Below are positions 46,815 through 57,454 of a stretch of DNA of 64,000 bases, in pieces. Below the pieces are notes generated by a model that was not told the origin of the DNA, did not search any database, and worked only from the letters and a program-made list of their open reading frames with translations. The first letter of the stretch is position 1. Each line of letters begins with the position of its first letter. The translations under genes and the position numbers were made by a program. The DNA comes from Kiritimatiellia bacterium (lineage in GTDB: Bacteria > Verrucomicrobiota > Kiritimatiellia > CAIVKH01), in NCBI GenBank assembly GCA_027493775.1, contig JAOSKE010000001.1:310001-374000 (forward strand), in the 5' to 3' direction.

Positions 46815-49349
46815 ATGGGAACTTCTTCAAAATCAGAAACGACAGGCAACGGTAAGAGCAACGGCATGGGAAAGGTCAACCCGAAGACGATTCGGGATCA
46901 GTTCCTCTACCACCTTATCTATACGCGCTGCAAAGGCTGGCGAACGGCGACGGATTTCGACAAGGGCGTTGCGCTCACATACGCCATCCGCGAGTTCGCG
47001 ATGAATCGAATGATTTCGACGCAGAAGGCCTACATCGAGCAGGATGTGAAGCGCGTGTACTACCTCTCGATGGAGTTTCTGCTCGGGCGCTTGCTGGAGA
47101 ACAACATCGCTGCGGTCGGCGCAACCGACGCCGCGCGCAAGGCGCTCAAAGAGCTGGATATTGATTTCGACACGATGGTGACGCAGGAAGTGGACGCCGG
47201 TTTGGGGAACGGCGGCTTGGGCCGTCTCGCCGCGTGCTTCCTCGACTCCCTCGCCTCGATGGGCTACCCCGGCTACGGGTACGGCCTTCGCTACGAACAC
47301 GGCTTGTTCCGTCAGGAGTTCGATAACGGTTGGCAGAAGGAGCGCCCGGACGACTGGTTGAAGTACGGTAATCCGTGGGAGGTGGTTCGCCCGGAATTTA
47401 CGGTGCCGGTGCTGGTGTACGGTCGGATCGAAAATGTGACGACCGTGGGTGGCGCGAAGAAACCTGTTTGGGTGGATTGGCAGATGCTCGAAGGCGTTCC
47501 GTACGATATGCCGGTGATCGGCTTCGGCGTGAACACGGTGAACATCCTCCGTCTATGGAGCTCGCGCGCGACGGAGAGCTTCCGCCTCGATGTCTTCAAC
47601 CAGGGCGAATACGTGAAGGCGGTGGAGGAGAAAAACTGGGCGGAGACCATCACCAAGGTGCTCTATCCTTCCGATGCGACACACGCGGGCAAGGAGCTGC
47701 GCTTGGTGCAGGAGTACTTCCTGGTCACCTGCGCAATTCGCGACATCATCCGCCGTTATCGCAAGAATCACTCGTCGTGGGATCAGTTCTCGTTGAAGAA
47801 CGCGATTCAACTGAACGATACACACCCCGCGCTCGCGGTGTCGGAGCTGATGCGCTATTTCATTGATGAAACAGACCTGCCTTGGGACAAGGCGTGGGAC
47901 ATCACGGTCAAGTCGTTCGGCTACACCAACCACACCTTAATGCCCGAGGCGCTTGAGAAATGGCCGGTTGATCTGTTGCAGCGCGTGTTGCCGCGCCATC
48001 TCCAAATTATTTACGAGATCAACGAACGCTTTCTGCAGCAGGTGCAGTTGCGTTGGCCCAACGATATGGGGCGCGTGCAGCGCATGTCGCTGATCGAAGA
48101 GGGTTACACCCGCCAGGTGCGGATGGCGAATCTTGCAATCGTGGGCAGCCATTCCGTCAACGGCGTTTCCGCGTTGCACTCGGAGCTGTTGAAGGAGTTC
48201 ACCGTTTCCGATTTCGCAGATATGTGGCCGGAGCGTTTCAACAACAAGACCAACGGCATCACACACCGCCGCTGGTTGCTCGTCTGCAACCCCGGGCTTT
48301 CAAATCTGATCACCAGCAAGATCGGCGATGGTTGGGTGCAGGACTTCGATCAACTCAAGAAGCTGGAGCCGTTTGCAGAAGACAAGAAATTCCGCGACGA
48401 TTTTCTCAAGGTCAAGCGCAGCAACAAGGAGCGCCTGGCCAACATCGTTCAGGACTTGGTCGGCGAGTGGATTGATCCGGACTCGATGTACGACGTTCAG
48501 ATCAAGCGCCTGCACGAATACAAGCGGCAGTTGCTCAATGCGATGCACATCATTGCGCTGTATCACCGGATCAAGGACGACCCGAACGCGGAAATCACAC
48601 CGCGCACCTTCATCTTTGGCGCAAAGGCCGCGCCGAGCTACCGCATTGCGAAGATCATTATCAAGTTGATCAACTCGCTCGGACGGAAGATCAACAACGA
48701 CCCGGATGTTGCAGATCGCCTCAAGGTGGTCTTTATTCCTGACTACAGTGTATCGCTCGCGGAAATCATCATTCCCGCAGCGGATCTGTCGGAACAGATT
48801 TCGACCGCCGGCAAAGAAGCGTCGGGCACGGGCAATATGAAGCTTTCACTGAATGGCGCACTGACGATCGGCACGCTTGACGGTGCGAACGTGGAAATTG
48901 CGGAAGAAGTCGGCGATGAAAATATCTTCATCTTCGGCAACAAGACGCACGAGCTGGTTGAGCTAAAGAAGCACTATAATCCGTGGGATTACTACAACAA
49001 GAACCCTGTCCTGCGTCGCGTGATTGACTCTATTCGCGATAACGAATTTGTGCCGGAAGAGGGACTGCTGTTTATGGACCTCTACCGCATCCTGATGGAG
49101 CAGGGCGATGAGTACTTCCACCTCGCGGACTTCGAATCCTATGTGAAGACCCACGAGCGCGTCGCGAAACTATACGACGATCCGCAGGAGTGGGCGCGTC
49201 GCGCGGTATTGAACGTTGCGCGGATGAGCAAGTTCTCCAGCGACCGCACGATTCGCGAGTACGCGGAAGATATTTGGGACGTGAAGCAGATGGATATTGA
49301 TGTGCCCAAGGGCACGATCGAAGAGTGTTTCGGTCCGAATGCGAGTTAG
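46815..49349 (+). CDS. glgP: Glycogen/alpha-glucan phosphorylase
   Basis: About 844 residues; ATG 46815 has AGGACTTGAG upstream. GT35 landmarks: VYYLSMEFLLGRLLENN, GLGNGGLGRLAACFLDSLAS, GYGLRYEHGLFRQ, QLNDTHPALAVSELMR and the pyridoxal-phosphate lysine region EASGTGNMKLSLNGALTIGTL. It releases glucose-1-phosphate from glycogen or maltodextrin. It is a normal length with no frame problems, and is followed 3 bp later by the oligoribonuclease gene. With two GH31 enzymes in the window, alpha-glucan use is a clear local theme. Confidence 0.97.
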   Translation: MGTSSKSETTGNGKSNGMGKVNPKTIRDQFLYHLIYTRCKGWRTATDFDKGVALTYAIREFAMNRMISTQKAYIEQDVKRVYYLSMEFLLGRLLENNIAAVGATDAARKALKELDIDFDTMVTQEVDAGLGNGGLGRLAACFLDSLASMGYPGYGYGLRYEHGLFRQEFDNGWQKERPDDWLKYGNPWEVVRPEFTVPVLVYGRIENVTTVGGAKKPVWVDWQMLEGVPYDMPVIGFGVNTVNILRLWSSRATESFRLDVFNQGEYVKAVEEKNWAETITKVLYPSDATHAGKELRLVQEYFLVTCAIRDIIRRYRKNHSSWDQFSLKNAIQLNDTHPALAVSELMRYFIDETDLPWDKAWDITVKSFGYTNHTLMPEALEKWPVDLLQRVLPRHLQIIYEINERFLQQVQLRWPNDMGRVQRMSLIEEGYTRQVRMANLAIVGSHSVNGVSALHSELLKEFTVSDFADMWPERFNNKTNGITHRRWLLVCNPGLSNLITSKIGDGWVQDFDQLKKLEPFAEDKKFRDDFLKVKRSNKERLANIVQDLVGEWIDPDSMYDVQIKRLHEYKRQLLNAMHIIALYHRIKDDPNAEITPRTFIFGAKAAPSYRIAKIIIKLINSLGRKINNDPDVADRLKVVFIPDYSVSLAEIIIPAADLSEQISTAGKEASGTGNMKLSLNGALTIGTLDGANVEIAEEVGDENIFIFGNKTHELVELKKHYNPWDYYNKNPVLRRVIDSIRDNEFVPEEGLLFMDLYRILMEQGDEYFHLADFESYVKTHERVAKLYDDPQEWARRAVLNVARMSKFSSDRTIREYAEDIWDVKQMDIDVPKGTIEECFGPNAS

Positions 49350-49352
49350 CGA

Positions 49353-49970
49353 ATGAGCGAACCCGATCCCCGCACAACCGCCTACGTCTGGTTTGACACC
49401 GAATACTCGACGCTGGAACTGGAGTCGGCCGTTTTGTTGCAGGTGGCGGCGGTGGTAACCGATGCCGATTTGCAGCGGATATTTCCGCCGGAAGATGATT
49501 TGCGTCTGCACATCAAACTCGCAGAAGGCACGACGCTCAGCCCGTGGGTTGAGGAGCATCTTCAAGACCTGGTGGCCGCTTGTCGCTCGGAAGATGCGGT
49601 TGATCTCTCCGAGGCCGACGCGCGACTTGCGGAGCTTGTTGGTCGCGTGCCAAAAGCGGGGAATGAGATGACGTATCGTCCGGTGCTTGCCGGAAATAGC
49701 GTCCACTGCGATTGGTGGCTCGCGCGAAAATTTCTCCCGCGCTTCATCGCTCAGCTTCATTACCGGCATTTGGATGTCACGGCCGTGAAGCTACAGTGGC
49801 AGGATCTCCACGCCGGCCCGGAATTCGCAAAAGACGGTCCCGAAGAATTGCTCGCCTATCTGCCCGGCCCTAAAGAACTCCTCGAAGGGAAGCCGCACGA
49901 CGCCTACTACGACGTCCTCGCCTCCATCGCCGAATTGAATTACTACCGGCAGCAGTTCTTCAAAAAATAG
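49353..49970 (+). CDS. orn: Oligoribonuclease-like DEDDh 3'-5' exonuclease
   Basis: 205 residues. The exonuclease motifs are ExoI VWFDTEYSTLELES, ExoII RPVLAGNSVHCDWWLARKF, and ExoIII HDAYYDVLASIAELNYY with the H-x4-D arrangement of DEDDh enzymes. It degrades 2-5 nt RNA, including pGpG. The first Asp-Thr-Glu differs slightly from the more common Asp-Leu-Glu. It lies 3 bp after glgP and is probably cotranscribed. Confidence 0.88.
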   Translation: MSEPDPRTTAYVWFDTEYSTLELESAVLLQVAAVVTDADLQRIFPPEDDLRLHIKLAEGTTLSPWVEEHLQDLVAACRSEDAVDLSEADARLAELVGRVPKAGNEMTYRPVLAGNSVHCDWWLARKFLPRFIAQLHYRHLDVTAVKLQWQDLHAGPEFAKDGPEELLAYLPGPKELLEGKPHDAYYDVLASIAELNYYRQQFFKK

Positions 49971-50082
49971 CAGTCGCATGGCGAAAGCGCGGTCAGGCAG
50001 ATTCGTTTAATCCGTCCAATCGCCCCGTCATCCAATGGTGGACTCCCGCCAACTTCGGGAGTACGTTCTCTTCGTTTCAGCC

Positions 50083-51177
50083 ATGCTTTCGACACCACTT
50101 CAATATGGCCCGTTAACCCTTCGCAACCGTGCGTTTCTCGCGCCACTGGCCGGGGTGAGTGACGTTCCGTTCCGCCGCATCTGCCAGGAATTGGGCGCGG
50201 GGCTGACGTTTGTCGAGATGCTTTCCGCAATCGCGTTGTTGGTTCAAAATGATCGCACGATTCAGATGCTTTCGCGCCATCCTTCAGAGAAAATACTCGG
50301 CGTACAGGTGACCGGGCCGGATGCAGATCGCATTCAGCGCTCGGTTCGTCTGCTGGATCAGTCACACTTCGAAACAATTGACATCAATATGGGCTGTCCC
50401 GCGCGAAAAGTTGTCGGTTCCGGCAATGGCTCTGCGCTCTTGAAAGACACCGCACGGCTGGAGGACATCGTGGCCGCCGCTCGCGCTGCGACGACGCGCC
50501 CGCTCTCTGTCAAAATCCGCCTCGGCTTCACAGCCGATGCGATCAATGTTGAAGCCAACACCGCTGCCATTGCCCGCGCGGGCGCGGATATGTTGACCAT
50601 TCACGGGCGCACGCGCGAAGACACGTATGCGATTCGAGTGAGTCTGCCCGGAATCGCCGCGGGATTTGCCGCTGCGCGCGCGGTGAACCCCAAAATTATT
50701 ACAATCGGCAACGGCGATTTGATGGAAGCCGCTGATGCGGGAAAAATGGCGCAGGCGACCGGTTGCGATGGCGTGATGGTCAGCCGCGGCGCGTTGGGCA
50801 ATCCATGGATTTTTCGTGCGCTCGCCGGAGAAGGTTCGGAAGACCCGACGATTGCGGAGTGGGAAGAGACCGTGCTCCGCCATCTCGACTACCACGAGGA
50901 ACATTACGGCGATACAGAGATAGCCGCGCGACTCACACGAAAGCATTTGCTCTGGTATGCGTCGGGCTTCCCGCACATCCATCGCTTGCGCGAGGTCTTT
51001 AATACGGTGCCGTCACTCGCGGAAGCTCGCCGGATTGTTTCTGAGTTTGCGAAGACGTTACCGTCCGATTTACGCAGAGGCGAAGACCTTCCGCGCGAGG
51101 CGTTGGCGTCTGCCGATCCGAAGTATCAGATGGATCGGCAGTTGGATAGAGGGGTCGGTGCACTGGGCGAGGCGTGA
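50083..51177 (+). CDS. tRNA-dihydrouridine synthase, DusB-like
   Basis: About 364 residues from ATG 50083, chosen because MLSTPLQYGPLTLRNRAFLAPLAGVSD is the normal Dus beginning; an upstream in-frame ATG at 50035 would add an atypical leader. FMN-barrel blocks: DINMGCPARKVV with the catalytic Cys, GSALLKD, SVKIRLGF, MLTIHGRTRE and DGVMVSRGALGNPWIF. It reduces specific uridines in the tRNA D-loop using NADPH. Its stop overlaps the aldo/keto reductase start. Confidence 0.93.
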   Translation: MLSTPLQYGPLTLRNRAFLAPLAGVSDVPFRRICQELGAGLTFVEMLSAIALLVQNDRTIQMLSRHPSEKILGVQVTGPDADRIQRSVRLLDQSHFETIDINMGCPARKVVGSGNGSALLKDTARLEDIVAAARAATTRPLSVKIRLGFTADAINVEANTAAIARAGADMLTIHGRTREDTYAIRVSLPGIAAGFAAARAVNPKIITIGNGDLMEAADAGKMAQATGCDGVMVSRGALGNPWIFRALAGEGSEDPTIAEWEETVLRHLDYHEEHYGDTEIAARLTRKHLLWYASGFPHIHRLREVFNTVPSLAEARRIVSEFAKTLPSDLRRGEDLPREALASADPKYQMDRQLDRGVGALGEA

Positions 51178-52376
51178 GTATGGTGTCGCCTCCCGTTCCC
51201 CGCCGTCGCTTTGGTCGCACAGAGCTCGCCATGCCCGTCTTCTCCTGCGGGGGAATGCGTTATCAGCACTCATGGAGCGATAAGGCAGCCGCTGAAATCC
51301 CATCCGATTCACAGACCACTGTGGAGGCCGTAGTTCAGCGGGCTTACGAGTTTGGGATTACACATTTCGAAACCGCGCGCGGCTACGGCACTTCCGAAAT
51401 GCAGTTGGGCCGGGCGCTTAAAAACCTTCCGCGCGACGAATTAATCGTTCAGACCAAAATTGGCCCACGCGCAAATGGCGCGGAATTTCGGGAGGTATTT
51501 GAAACGTCACTCGCGAATTTAAAAATGGATCATGTGGAGCTTCTTTCCATTCACGGTCTCAACACTCCCGAACTGTTGGCACAGTGTCTGACTCCCGGTG
51601 GCGCACTCGATGCGGCGGAGAAGTTGCGCAGAGAGGGTCGGTGTCGCTTTATCGGATTTTCGACACACGGTCCCGTTGACTTCATCCTCGATGCGATCAA
51701 CACCGGTCGCTTCGATTACGTGAATATTCATTGGTACTTCGTCAACGACTTCACGTGGCCCGCAGTTGAAGCCGCCGCGAAACAGGATATGGGCGTTTTC
51801 ATCATTAGCCCGAATGATAAAGGCGGCAAGCTGTATGAGCCGTCGGAGAAATTGACGCGACTTTGTGCGCCGTTGTCGCCGATGCAATTTAATGACCTCT
51901 ACTGTTTGAGCCGGCCCCAGGTTCATACCTTGAGTATTGGCGCAAACAAGCCGAGCGATTTTGACGAACATGTCGCGGCGCTGGCGCGTTACGACACACG
52001 CGTCGAGATCACGGCGCCCATCGCGCGGCGCTTAAATGACGAGATGGAATCTGTGCTGGGCAGGGACTGGGTTCGTCACTGGTTTGAAGGGTTGCCGAAG
52101 TGGTCGGACGTGCCGGGCGAGATTAATATCCACGAAATTTTACGACTGTGGAATTTTGCGATCGCTCTGGACATGGAAGCATTTGCGAAAATGCGCTACG
52201 GCCTATTGGGGCAGGGCGATCACTGGCAGCCCGGACAAAATGCTGCAGAGGCGGACTCTCTTGACCTTGCTGACGCACTGAAGAAAAGTCCGTTTGCCGA
52301 CCGCATTCCCGAGATTTTGCGCGAAGCCCACGCGAGTTTATTTGAAGGCCCGAAACAACGAATCAGCGAGTCGTAG
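51174..52376 (+). CDS. Aldo/keto reductase family protein
   Basis: 400 residues from a GTG overlapping the dus stop (an ATG at 51180 is an alternative). AKR features: RRRFGRTELAMPVFSCGGM, then HFETARGYGTSE (catalytic Tyr in GYG, with Glu in place of the usual Asp), VQTKIGP (Lys), LLSIHGLN (His), and a barrel ending about residue 270 (VHTLSIGANKPSDFDEH). The C-terminal ~130 residues form an extra helical region found in the longer bacterial AKRs. Substrate unknown. Confidence 0.85.
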   Translation: MSMVSPPVPRRRFGRTELAMPVFSCGGMRYQHSWSDKAAAEIPSDSQTTVEAVVQRAYEFGITHFETARGYGTSEMQLGRALKNLPRDELIVQTKIGPRANGAEFREVFETSLANLKMDHVELLSIHGLNTPELLAQCLTPGGALDAAEKLRREGRCRFIGFSTHGPVDFILDAINTGRFDYVNIHWYFVNDFTWPAVEAAAKQDMGVFIISPNDKGGKLYEPSEKLTRLCAPLSPMQFNDLYCLSRPQVHTLSIGANKPSDFDEHVAALARYDTRVEITAPIARRLNDEMESVLGRDWVRHWFEGLPKWSDVPGEINIHEILRLWNFAIALDMEAFAKMRYGLLGQGDHWQPGQNAAEADSLDLADALKKSPFADRIPEILREAHASLFEGPKQRISES

Positions 52377-52486
52377 GCGCGAAGCTGTATCTTCTTCGTG
52401 TCATTTGTTTTTTGTTGCCTGCGGTTTCTGCGTGTCACTGCGCACGTATTGGGGGTATTCTTTCTCCAAGACCCTTTGCGTTCAAT

Positions 52487-55400
52487 ATGTGTCGCCGCCT
52501 CATAATCTGTCTTTGCCTGTTTGCTGCCGGGCTTCTTCCGCATGCGGTTCAGGGCGCGCCCCGAACGAATGGCGCGGTGCAGGCGTGGGCCATACGAACA
52601 AACGAGGTCGGTCAGCGAAGCCTCTTTGTTAATCTGCGCACAAACGGAATAGCGGAAGTGACGCCGTATGCGCCGGATGTGGTGAGGGTCCGATTTTACT
52701 ACAACGGGAGCACAAACTTTTTTGATCGGGAAGAAGTGGCTATCGCAAAACCGCTCGCGAGCTGGCCGAGTTTTAGCAACTCGTTCATCAGTGCGAGTTC
52801 CACGAATTTCTTGATCAAGACGGATGCTCTGCAAGTGGAGGTGGTATTCAGCAATCGCTTTCTCGTGAATTTCAAGGATGCCTCCGGGCGTGATTTGTTG
52901 CGCGATAAACAGCTCGAATGGGATAGCGACTATTCCATGCGCAGCGACACCTCGGCCTATGAACAGGTGCAATGGCCGGAGTCTGGCGGCGTTTCAAACC
53001 GTCCAACCGGGTTCAGGTTGAAGGCCATCAAAGAGATGCCCGCCGATATGGCGTTTTTTGGTCTGGGAGATGAAGGCGGGCCATTGAATCGCCGCGGACG
53101 GGTGTTTCAGTTTTGGACCCAGGACACCTACAATTTTAGCGAGTTCCGCAATCCGAAATATACGGCGCTTCCGTTTTGGTACGGTGCGCGACCAGAGACG
53201 ACCAATGGGCCCGCGTTTGCGTACGGCATTTTTTTCAACAACCCGGCGCGCCCCGTCGTTGATCTCTCGGCGACAAATGGGACGTATTCTTTTGAGGCGG
53301 GCGACGACATCATGGATTACTTTTTCTTTGGCGGTGGCACAAACCATACAATGTCCGCCATCATTGACCGATTCTCTGAACTCACCGGGCGACCCGTCCT
53401 CCTTCCCAAGTGGGGTTACGGCTTTCATCAGTCACGCCACAGCTATATGTCGTCTGCCGAGGTGACAAACCTGATCACGACATTTCGCACATCGAACATC
53501 CCGGTGGACGCGGTCTATCTCGATATTGGGCATCAGCGAAACGAGGGACAGCCGTGGCAGCTCTCCTTTAGTGATGCGTTCAGCAATATGCCCGCGCTCG
53601 TTTCGTTCGCAACCAACCAGGGGGTGCAACTGGTTCCGATCATCGAACCGTTGCTGACGACAAACGATCCGCTCCACGCGGCGTCCGCGGCGAACCTACG
53701 CTTTATCAAAAACAACTTGCTGGGCAATTATGTCGGCACAAATTATCTCGGCGCAATTTTGTGGCTGGATTTTTCGATCAATGAGACGCGCGACTGGTGG
53801 GGGCGTCAGTTGACGAACTATTTGGCGATAAATGGTTTTCAAGGAATATGGAATGACCTGACGGAGCCGAATGAAAACGCGATGCCGCTGGATACGATTT
53901 GGTATCTCGATGGGCGCTACGGCGACCTGACAACGAACGATACCCGCAAATGGACTGCCGTGAACCGCAACACGTATAGCTGGTGGCAGTCGCGGGTTTC
54001 ATATAATGCCTTGAAGGAACAATCGCCAGCAGGTCGTCCCTTTGTTCTGAGTCGTGCCGCATGGCCGGGGGTGCAGGCGTATGCAATTGGTTGGAGCGGC
54101 GACAACTCTTCGACATTTGACCATCTCCGCTACAACACACGATTGGCGCTCAGTACGATGATCTCCGGTCAGGCGCAGTTTGGCAACGATGTCGGTGGAT
54201 TCAATGGTGATGCCACGGGAAATTTGCTGATTCGCTGGAATCAAGCGAGTGTGCTCGCGCCGCTATTTCGAAACCATTCAAATTGGGGCACTGTGAATCA
54301 AGAACCCTGGGCATTTGGGGAGAGCGATACACTGTTCAACCGCTATTGGATTCAATTTCGTTATCGGATGATGCCGTACCTCTACAGCCTCGCGCATCAA
54401 GCGGCGGCCAACGGCCTGCCGATGAATGTTCCGACCGCGTTCTTTTTTACAGGCGATACAAATACGTGGTCGAAGAACGAATACGACTTTATGGCCGGGA
54501 CCCATCTGCTGGCTGCGCCCGTTATCGCAGAGGGCGAAACAACGCGCTCGGTCTATCTTCCCTCAGGAACGACGTGGTTCCTCTGGGATACCGGTGGGTC
54601 GTATGCAGGAGGGCAGACGGTGGCCGTCCCGGCGGCTCTCGCGCAGCTCCCGCTCTTTTCACGCGCGGGCGCGATCATTCCAATGGGCCCGACCATGAGC
54701 CATGTCTATGAATTTCAGCCGACGTGGCTCGATCTCAACATCTGGCCCGGCGCTGCGAATAGTTTTACTCTGATCGAAGACGATGGAAAGACGACCAACT
54801 ATCTCGCCGGTGTAGTTGCGCGCACCCGCGTTTCCGTTGCGGGGGACCCGATGGCATTGACGGTCACGGTTCATGCGCGTGAGGGAACGTATGATACCGG
54901 CGCACGGGACTATTTTGTCGTCGCTCACGCGATGTCAAATGTTGTGTCCGTCACAGCCGACGGAATCGAATTGCGACGCTACGCAAATCGCGGCGAGTTG
55001 GAAAACGGCGGGGAAGGATGGGCATACGACACGGTTCTTCATCGGGCCACTGCAAAAATTGCAGATCATGGCTTGCAGCGTGTTCTTCACTTTGTTGCGA
55101 ACAGCGAGTCCGCCAGTGCGCCGGTCTTTGCGTCTGCATACACGAGTATGGCCGTGGCGGCGACCTTCAATCTTTGGAACGAGTCGGCACAGAACATGCA
55201 GTTGGTTGGGCCTTCTCGCTGGGCGTATGTCACGGAGCTGCCAGCCTCATCACGAGTCGAGTTCAAATTCACGGCAAATAATTCGTGGGGCGTGGCGAAT
55301 TGGGGCGATAATGCTCCCACAAACTATCTCACGCCGTTAGTGGGCGCGGCCGCACTCAATGGCGCGAATATCATCCTTTCGAACGTGGCAGCCGCCATCT

Positions 55401-55840
55401 ATACCTTCCAGTTCAATGAAACGTCGCAGGTCTATCGCGTGGGATTGGCCTCGACGATGGATAGCGATGGCGATGGCATGTTGGATGCGTGGGAATATTA
55501 TTACGGGCTGAACCCACTTTTATCTGCCGATGCGCTCTTGGACTTGGATAGCGATGCGGCGCCCAATTTCGACGAGTTTATTGCTGATACTCGGCCCGTG
55601 GACGTTACCGACTATTTCCATATCGTTTCGCATACGGAAAATACGACCAATGGCGCCGATGTCAGTTGGCTGGCAGCAACTGGGCGAATGTATCAGGTCT
55701 TCTTCAGCACAAACCTTTTGGACAGTCACGGATTCAAACTGCTCGCGCCGTTTAGCAATCTCGTTGGGAATGGTGTGATGACCATCACCGATACGAACGC
55801 TTCGCCGCTTCGTAACTATCGCATCGGAGTTTCGCGTTAA
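52487..55840 (+). CDS. Secreted GH31 alpha-glycosidase with DxDxDG repeats
   Basis: 1,117 residues from ATG 52487, which opens a signal peptide (LIICLCLFAAGLLPHAVQG|AP). An N-terminal beta domain is followed by the GH31 barrel with nucleophile motif GIWNDLTEPNENAM and acid/base motif IGWSGDNSS. The C-terminal beta domains contain FTLIEDDGKTTNY. After about residue 980 come calcium-binding-type repeats (DSDGDGMLDAWEYYYGLNP and DLDSDAAPNFDEF) and a last domain with YQVFFSTNLLDS, typical of exported PVC proteins. It probably hydrolyses alpha-linked glucose or xylose polymers outside the cytoplasm. Intact. Confidence 0.92.
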   Translation: MCRRLIICLCLFAAGLLPHAVQGAPRTNGAVQAWAIRTNEVGQRSLFVNLRTNGIAEVTPYAPDVVRVRFYYNGSTNFFDREEVAIAKPLASWPSFSNSFISASSTNFLIKTDALQVEVVFSNRFLVNFKDASGRDLLRDKQLEWDSDYSMRSDTSAYEQVQWPESGGVSNRPTGFRLKAIKEMPADMAFFGLGDEGGPLNRRGRVFQFWTQDTYNFSEFRNPKYTALPFWYGARPETTNGPAFAYGIFFNNPARPVVDLSATNGTYSFEAGDDIMDYFFFGGGTNHTMSAIIDRFSELTGRPVLLPKWGYGFHQSRHSYMSSAEVTNLITTFRTSNIPVDAVYLDIGHQRNEGQPWQLSFSDAFSNMPALVSFATNQGVQLVPIIEPLLTTNDPLHAASAANLRFIKNNLLGNYVGTNYLGAILWLDFSINETRDWWGRQLTNYLAINGFQGIWNDLTEPNENAMPLDTIWYLDGRYGDLTTNDTRKWTAVNRNTYSWWQSRVSYNALKEQSPAGRPFVLSRAAWPGVQAYAIGWSGDNSSTFDHLRYNTRLALSTMISGQAQFGNDVGGFNGDATGNLLIRWNQASVLAPLFRNHSNWGTVNQEPWAFGESDTLFNRYWIQFRYRMMPYLYSLAHQAAANGLPMNVPTAFFFTGDTNTWSKNEYDFMAGTHLLAAPVIAEGETTRSVYLPSGTTWFLWDTGGSYAGGQTVAVPAALAQLPLFSRAGAIIPMGPTMSHVYEFQPTWLDLNIWPGAANSFTLIEDDGKTTNYLAGVVARTRVSVAGDPMALTVTVHAREGTYDTGARDYFVVAHAMSNVVSVTADGIELRRYANRGELENGGEGWAYDTVLHRATAKIADHGLQRVLHFVANSESASAPVFASAYTSMAVAATFNLWNESAQNMQLVGPSRWAYVTELPASSRVEFKFTANNSWGVANWGDNAPTNYLTPLVGAAALNGANIILSNVAAAIYTFQFNETSQVYRVGLASTMDSDGDGMLDAWEYYYGLNPLLSADALLDLDSDAAPNFDEFIADTRPVDVTDYFHIVSHTENTTNGADVSWLAATGRMYQVFFSTNLLDSHGFKLLAPFSNLVGNGVMTITDTNASPLRNYRIGVSR

Positions 55841-55953
55841 TCGCTCTCGCTGAGTGTCGCTGAACCGTGTGCTGATGCTTTAATGTTCGAGCTTATTTTT
55901 TCTGTGTGCTTTTCGTTTTGTTGGTATAAATGCCGCTTTCACAGGAGTGCAAA

Positions 55954-56943
55954 ATGAGCTTTTGGGATACTTTAGCTGAGAAATCTTTGGCAGGCGAAGC
56001 CCCTACACGGGACGAAGCATTGGCGACCTTACAGGCGAATGAAGACGAGCTGTTGGCCATGCTCCACGCCGCGTTTGGTTTGCGCAGGCGATTTTTTGGG
56101 CGCGATGTCCGGTTGCACCTGCTTCGAAATGCGAAGAGCGGCATGTGCCGCGAAAACTGTGCGTTTTGCAGTCAGGCCGCCGGTTCCTACACCGGAGTGG
56201 ACACCTACCGAATGCAGTCTGTTGAGCAACTGCTCGCAGGTGCGCGACACGCGCACAAGATGGGCGCGGTAAAATACTGCATGGTCACCGCCACACGCGG
56301 CCCGTCTGAGGAAGAACTTGAGCGGATTTGTGAAGCGACGCGCAAGATCAAGGCGGAGATGGATATTGATATCTGCGCGTCACTCGGTTTGCTGACGGAA
56401 GAAGATGCGGCGCGTCTTGTTGAAGCTGGCGTTGACCGCTTCAACCACAATCTGGAATCTTCGCGCGACTACTTTTCAAAGGTGGTGCAGACCCATACCT
56501 TTGAAGACCGCGTCCGCACGGTGAAAATTGCGCGCGCAGCGGGAATGGAAGCCTGCTGCGGCGGTATTATGGGCATGGGCGAGTCACTCGATGATCGGGT
56601 TGACCTCGCGATGACACTGCGCGAGCTTGAGGTTGAATCCATTCCGGTGAACTTCTTTGACCCGCGTCCCGGTACCCCGCTGGAACACGTCGAACGGATG
56701 TCGCCGGCCGAGGCATTGAAGTGCCTCTGTATGTTTCGTTTTGTGAACCCCACCCGCGACATTCGTGTTGCCGGCGGTCGCGAAGTCGTCCTGAAACACA
56801 TGCAGGTCCTCGCGCTGTATCCTGCGAACTCGATGTTCAGCGAAGGTTATTTGACGACGGAAGGGCAGGGCTACGATCAGGATATGGCCATGCTGGAAGA
56901 GGCCGGCTTCCGCCTCTCAGAAGTTGTCCACGAAGAAGAATGA
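55954..56943 (+). CDS. bioB: Biotin synthase
   Basis: 329 residues from ATG 55954 with CAGGAG about 8 bp upstream; a reading from 55930 is less likely. The radical-SAM cluster motif is MCRENCAFCSQ at residues about 58-66. BioB-specific blocks are AVKYCMVTATRG, FNHNLESSRDYF, CCGGIMGMGES, NFFDPRPGTP and the conserved Arg in the C-terminal strand (RDIRVAGGREV). It inserts sulfur into dethiobiotin. No other bio gene or BirA operator is visible beside it. Confidence 0.95.
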   Translation: MSFWDTLAEKSLAGEAPTRDEALATLQANEDELLAMLHAAFGLRRRFFGRDVRLHLLRNAKSGMCRENCAFCSQAAGSYTGVDTYRMQSVEQLLAGARHAHKMGAVKYCMVTATRGPSEEELERICEATRKIKAEMDIDICASLGLLTEEDAARLVEAGVDRFNHNLESSRDYFSKVVQTHTFEDRVRTVKIARAAGMEACCGGIMGMGESLDDRVDLAMTLRELEVESIPVNFFDPRPGTPLEHVERMSPAEALKCLCMFRFVNPTRDIRVAGGREVVLKHMQVLALYPANSMFSEGYLTTEGQGYDQDMAMLEEAGFRLSEVVHEEE

Positions 56944-57454
56944 TAGAGCGCATAGCGCATAGCGCATGGTGTGGATTGATTAATTAACCACAAAAGCAAA
57001 CAAGGAACAAAAGAGAATAGTTGGAGTAGTTGGAGTAGGTGGGGTCAAGAGCAGTCATTGGGTTGCGCTGACGCTTGTTCAGGGTTTGGTCTCCTCTTGG
57101 AAGCGCGGCGGGCTTCGTTCGCAAACGGATGCGCTGCGCCCAAGGGCTTGGCGCGGTTCCGATTTTGCTGCAACGACGCCCTGCAAAGTTACCCCAGCTC
57201 ACCGGCTCATCCCCGGATGGCTTGGCTATGCCAATGAGCGGAAAAGAACGCGACAAAAGCCGTCCCCGGCCGGGCTTTGCAGAGCTTCAACACCGCGAAC
57301 ACTTCAATCAACGAAACTCACCTTTGCCATCCCGGAATTTATCCGTGCCCGAGGGGTTCATAAATAATCCGGGCTAGACCCCCATCTCAAGAACAACTCG
57401 ACTCCAAAAATTCGCGCCACAGCGTGAATTACTTCGCAGGCGCGCGTTTCAAAA
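56944..57454. other. Gene-free stretch with short tandem repeats
   Basis: No credible gene between bioB and the convergent channel gene. Near 56948 the 9-bp motif GCGCATAGC is repeated about three times, and near 57022 TTGGAGTAG is repeated. Several frames are open around 57075-57377 but have no recognisable motif. Confidence 0.4.

Noticed and set aside
55861..55953. BirA/BioR operator before bioB
   Set aside because: No recognisable biotin operator palindrome in the short leader.
57075..57377. Open frames after bioB as a small gene
   Set aside because: Several overlapping frames are open equally, without motif, signal or ribosome-binding site.
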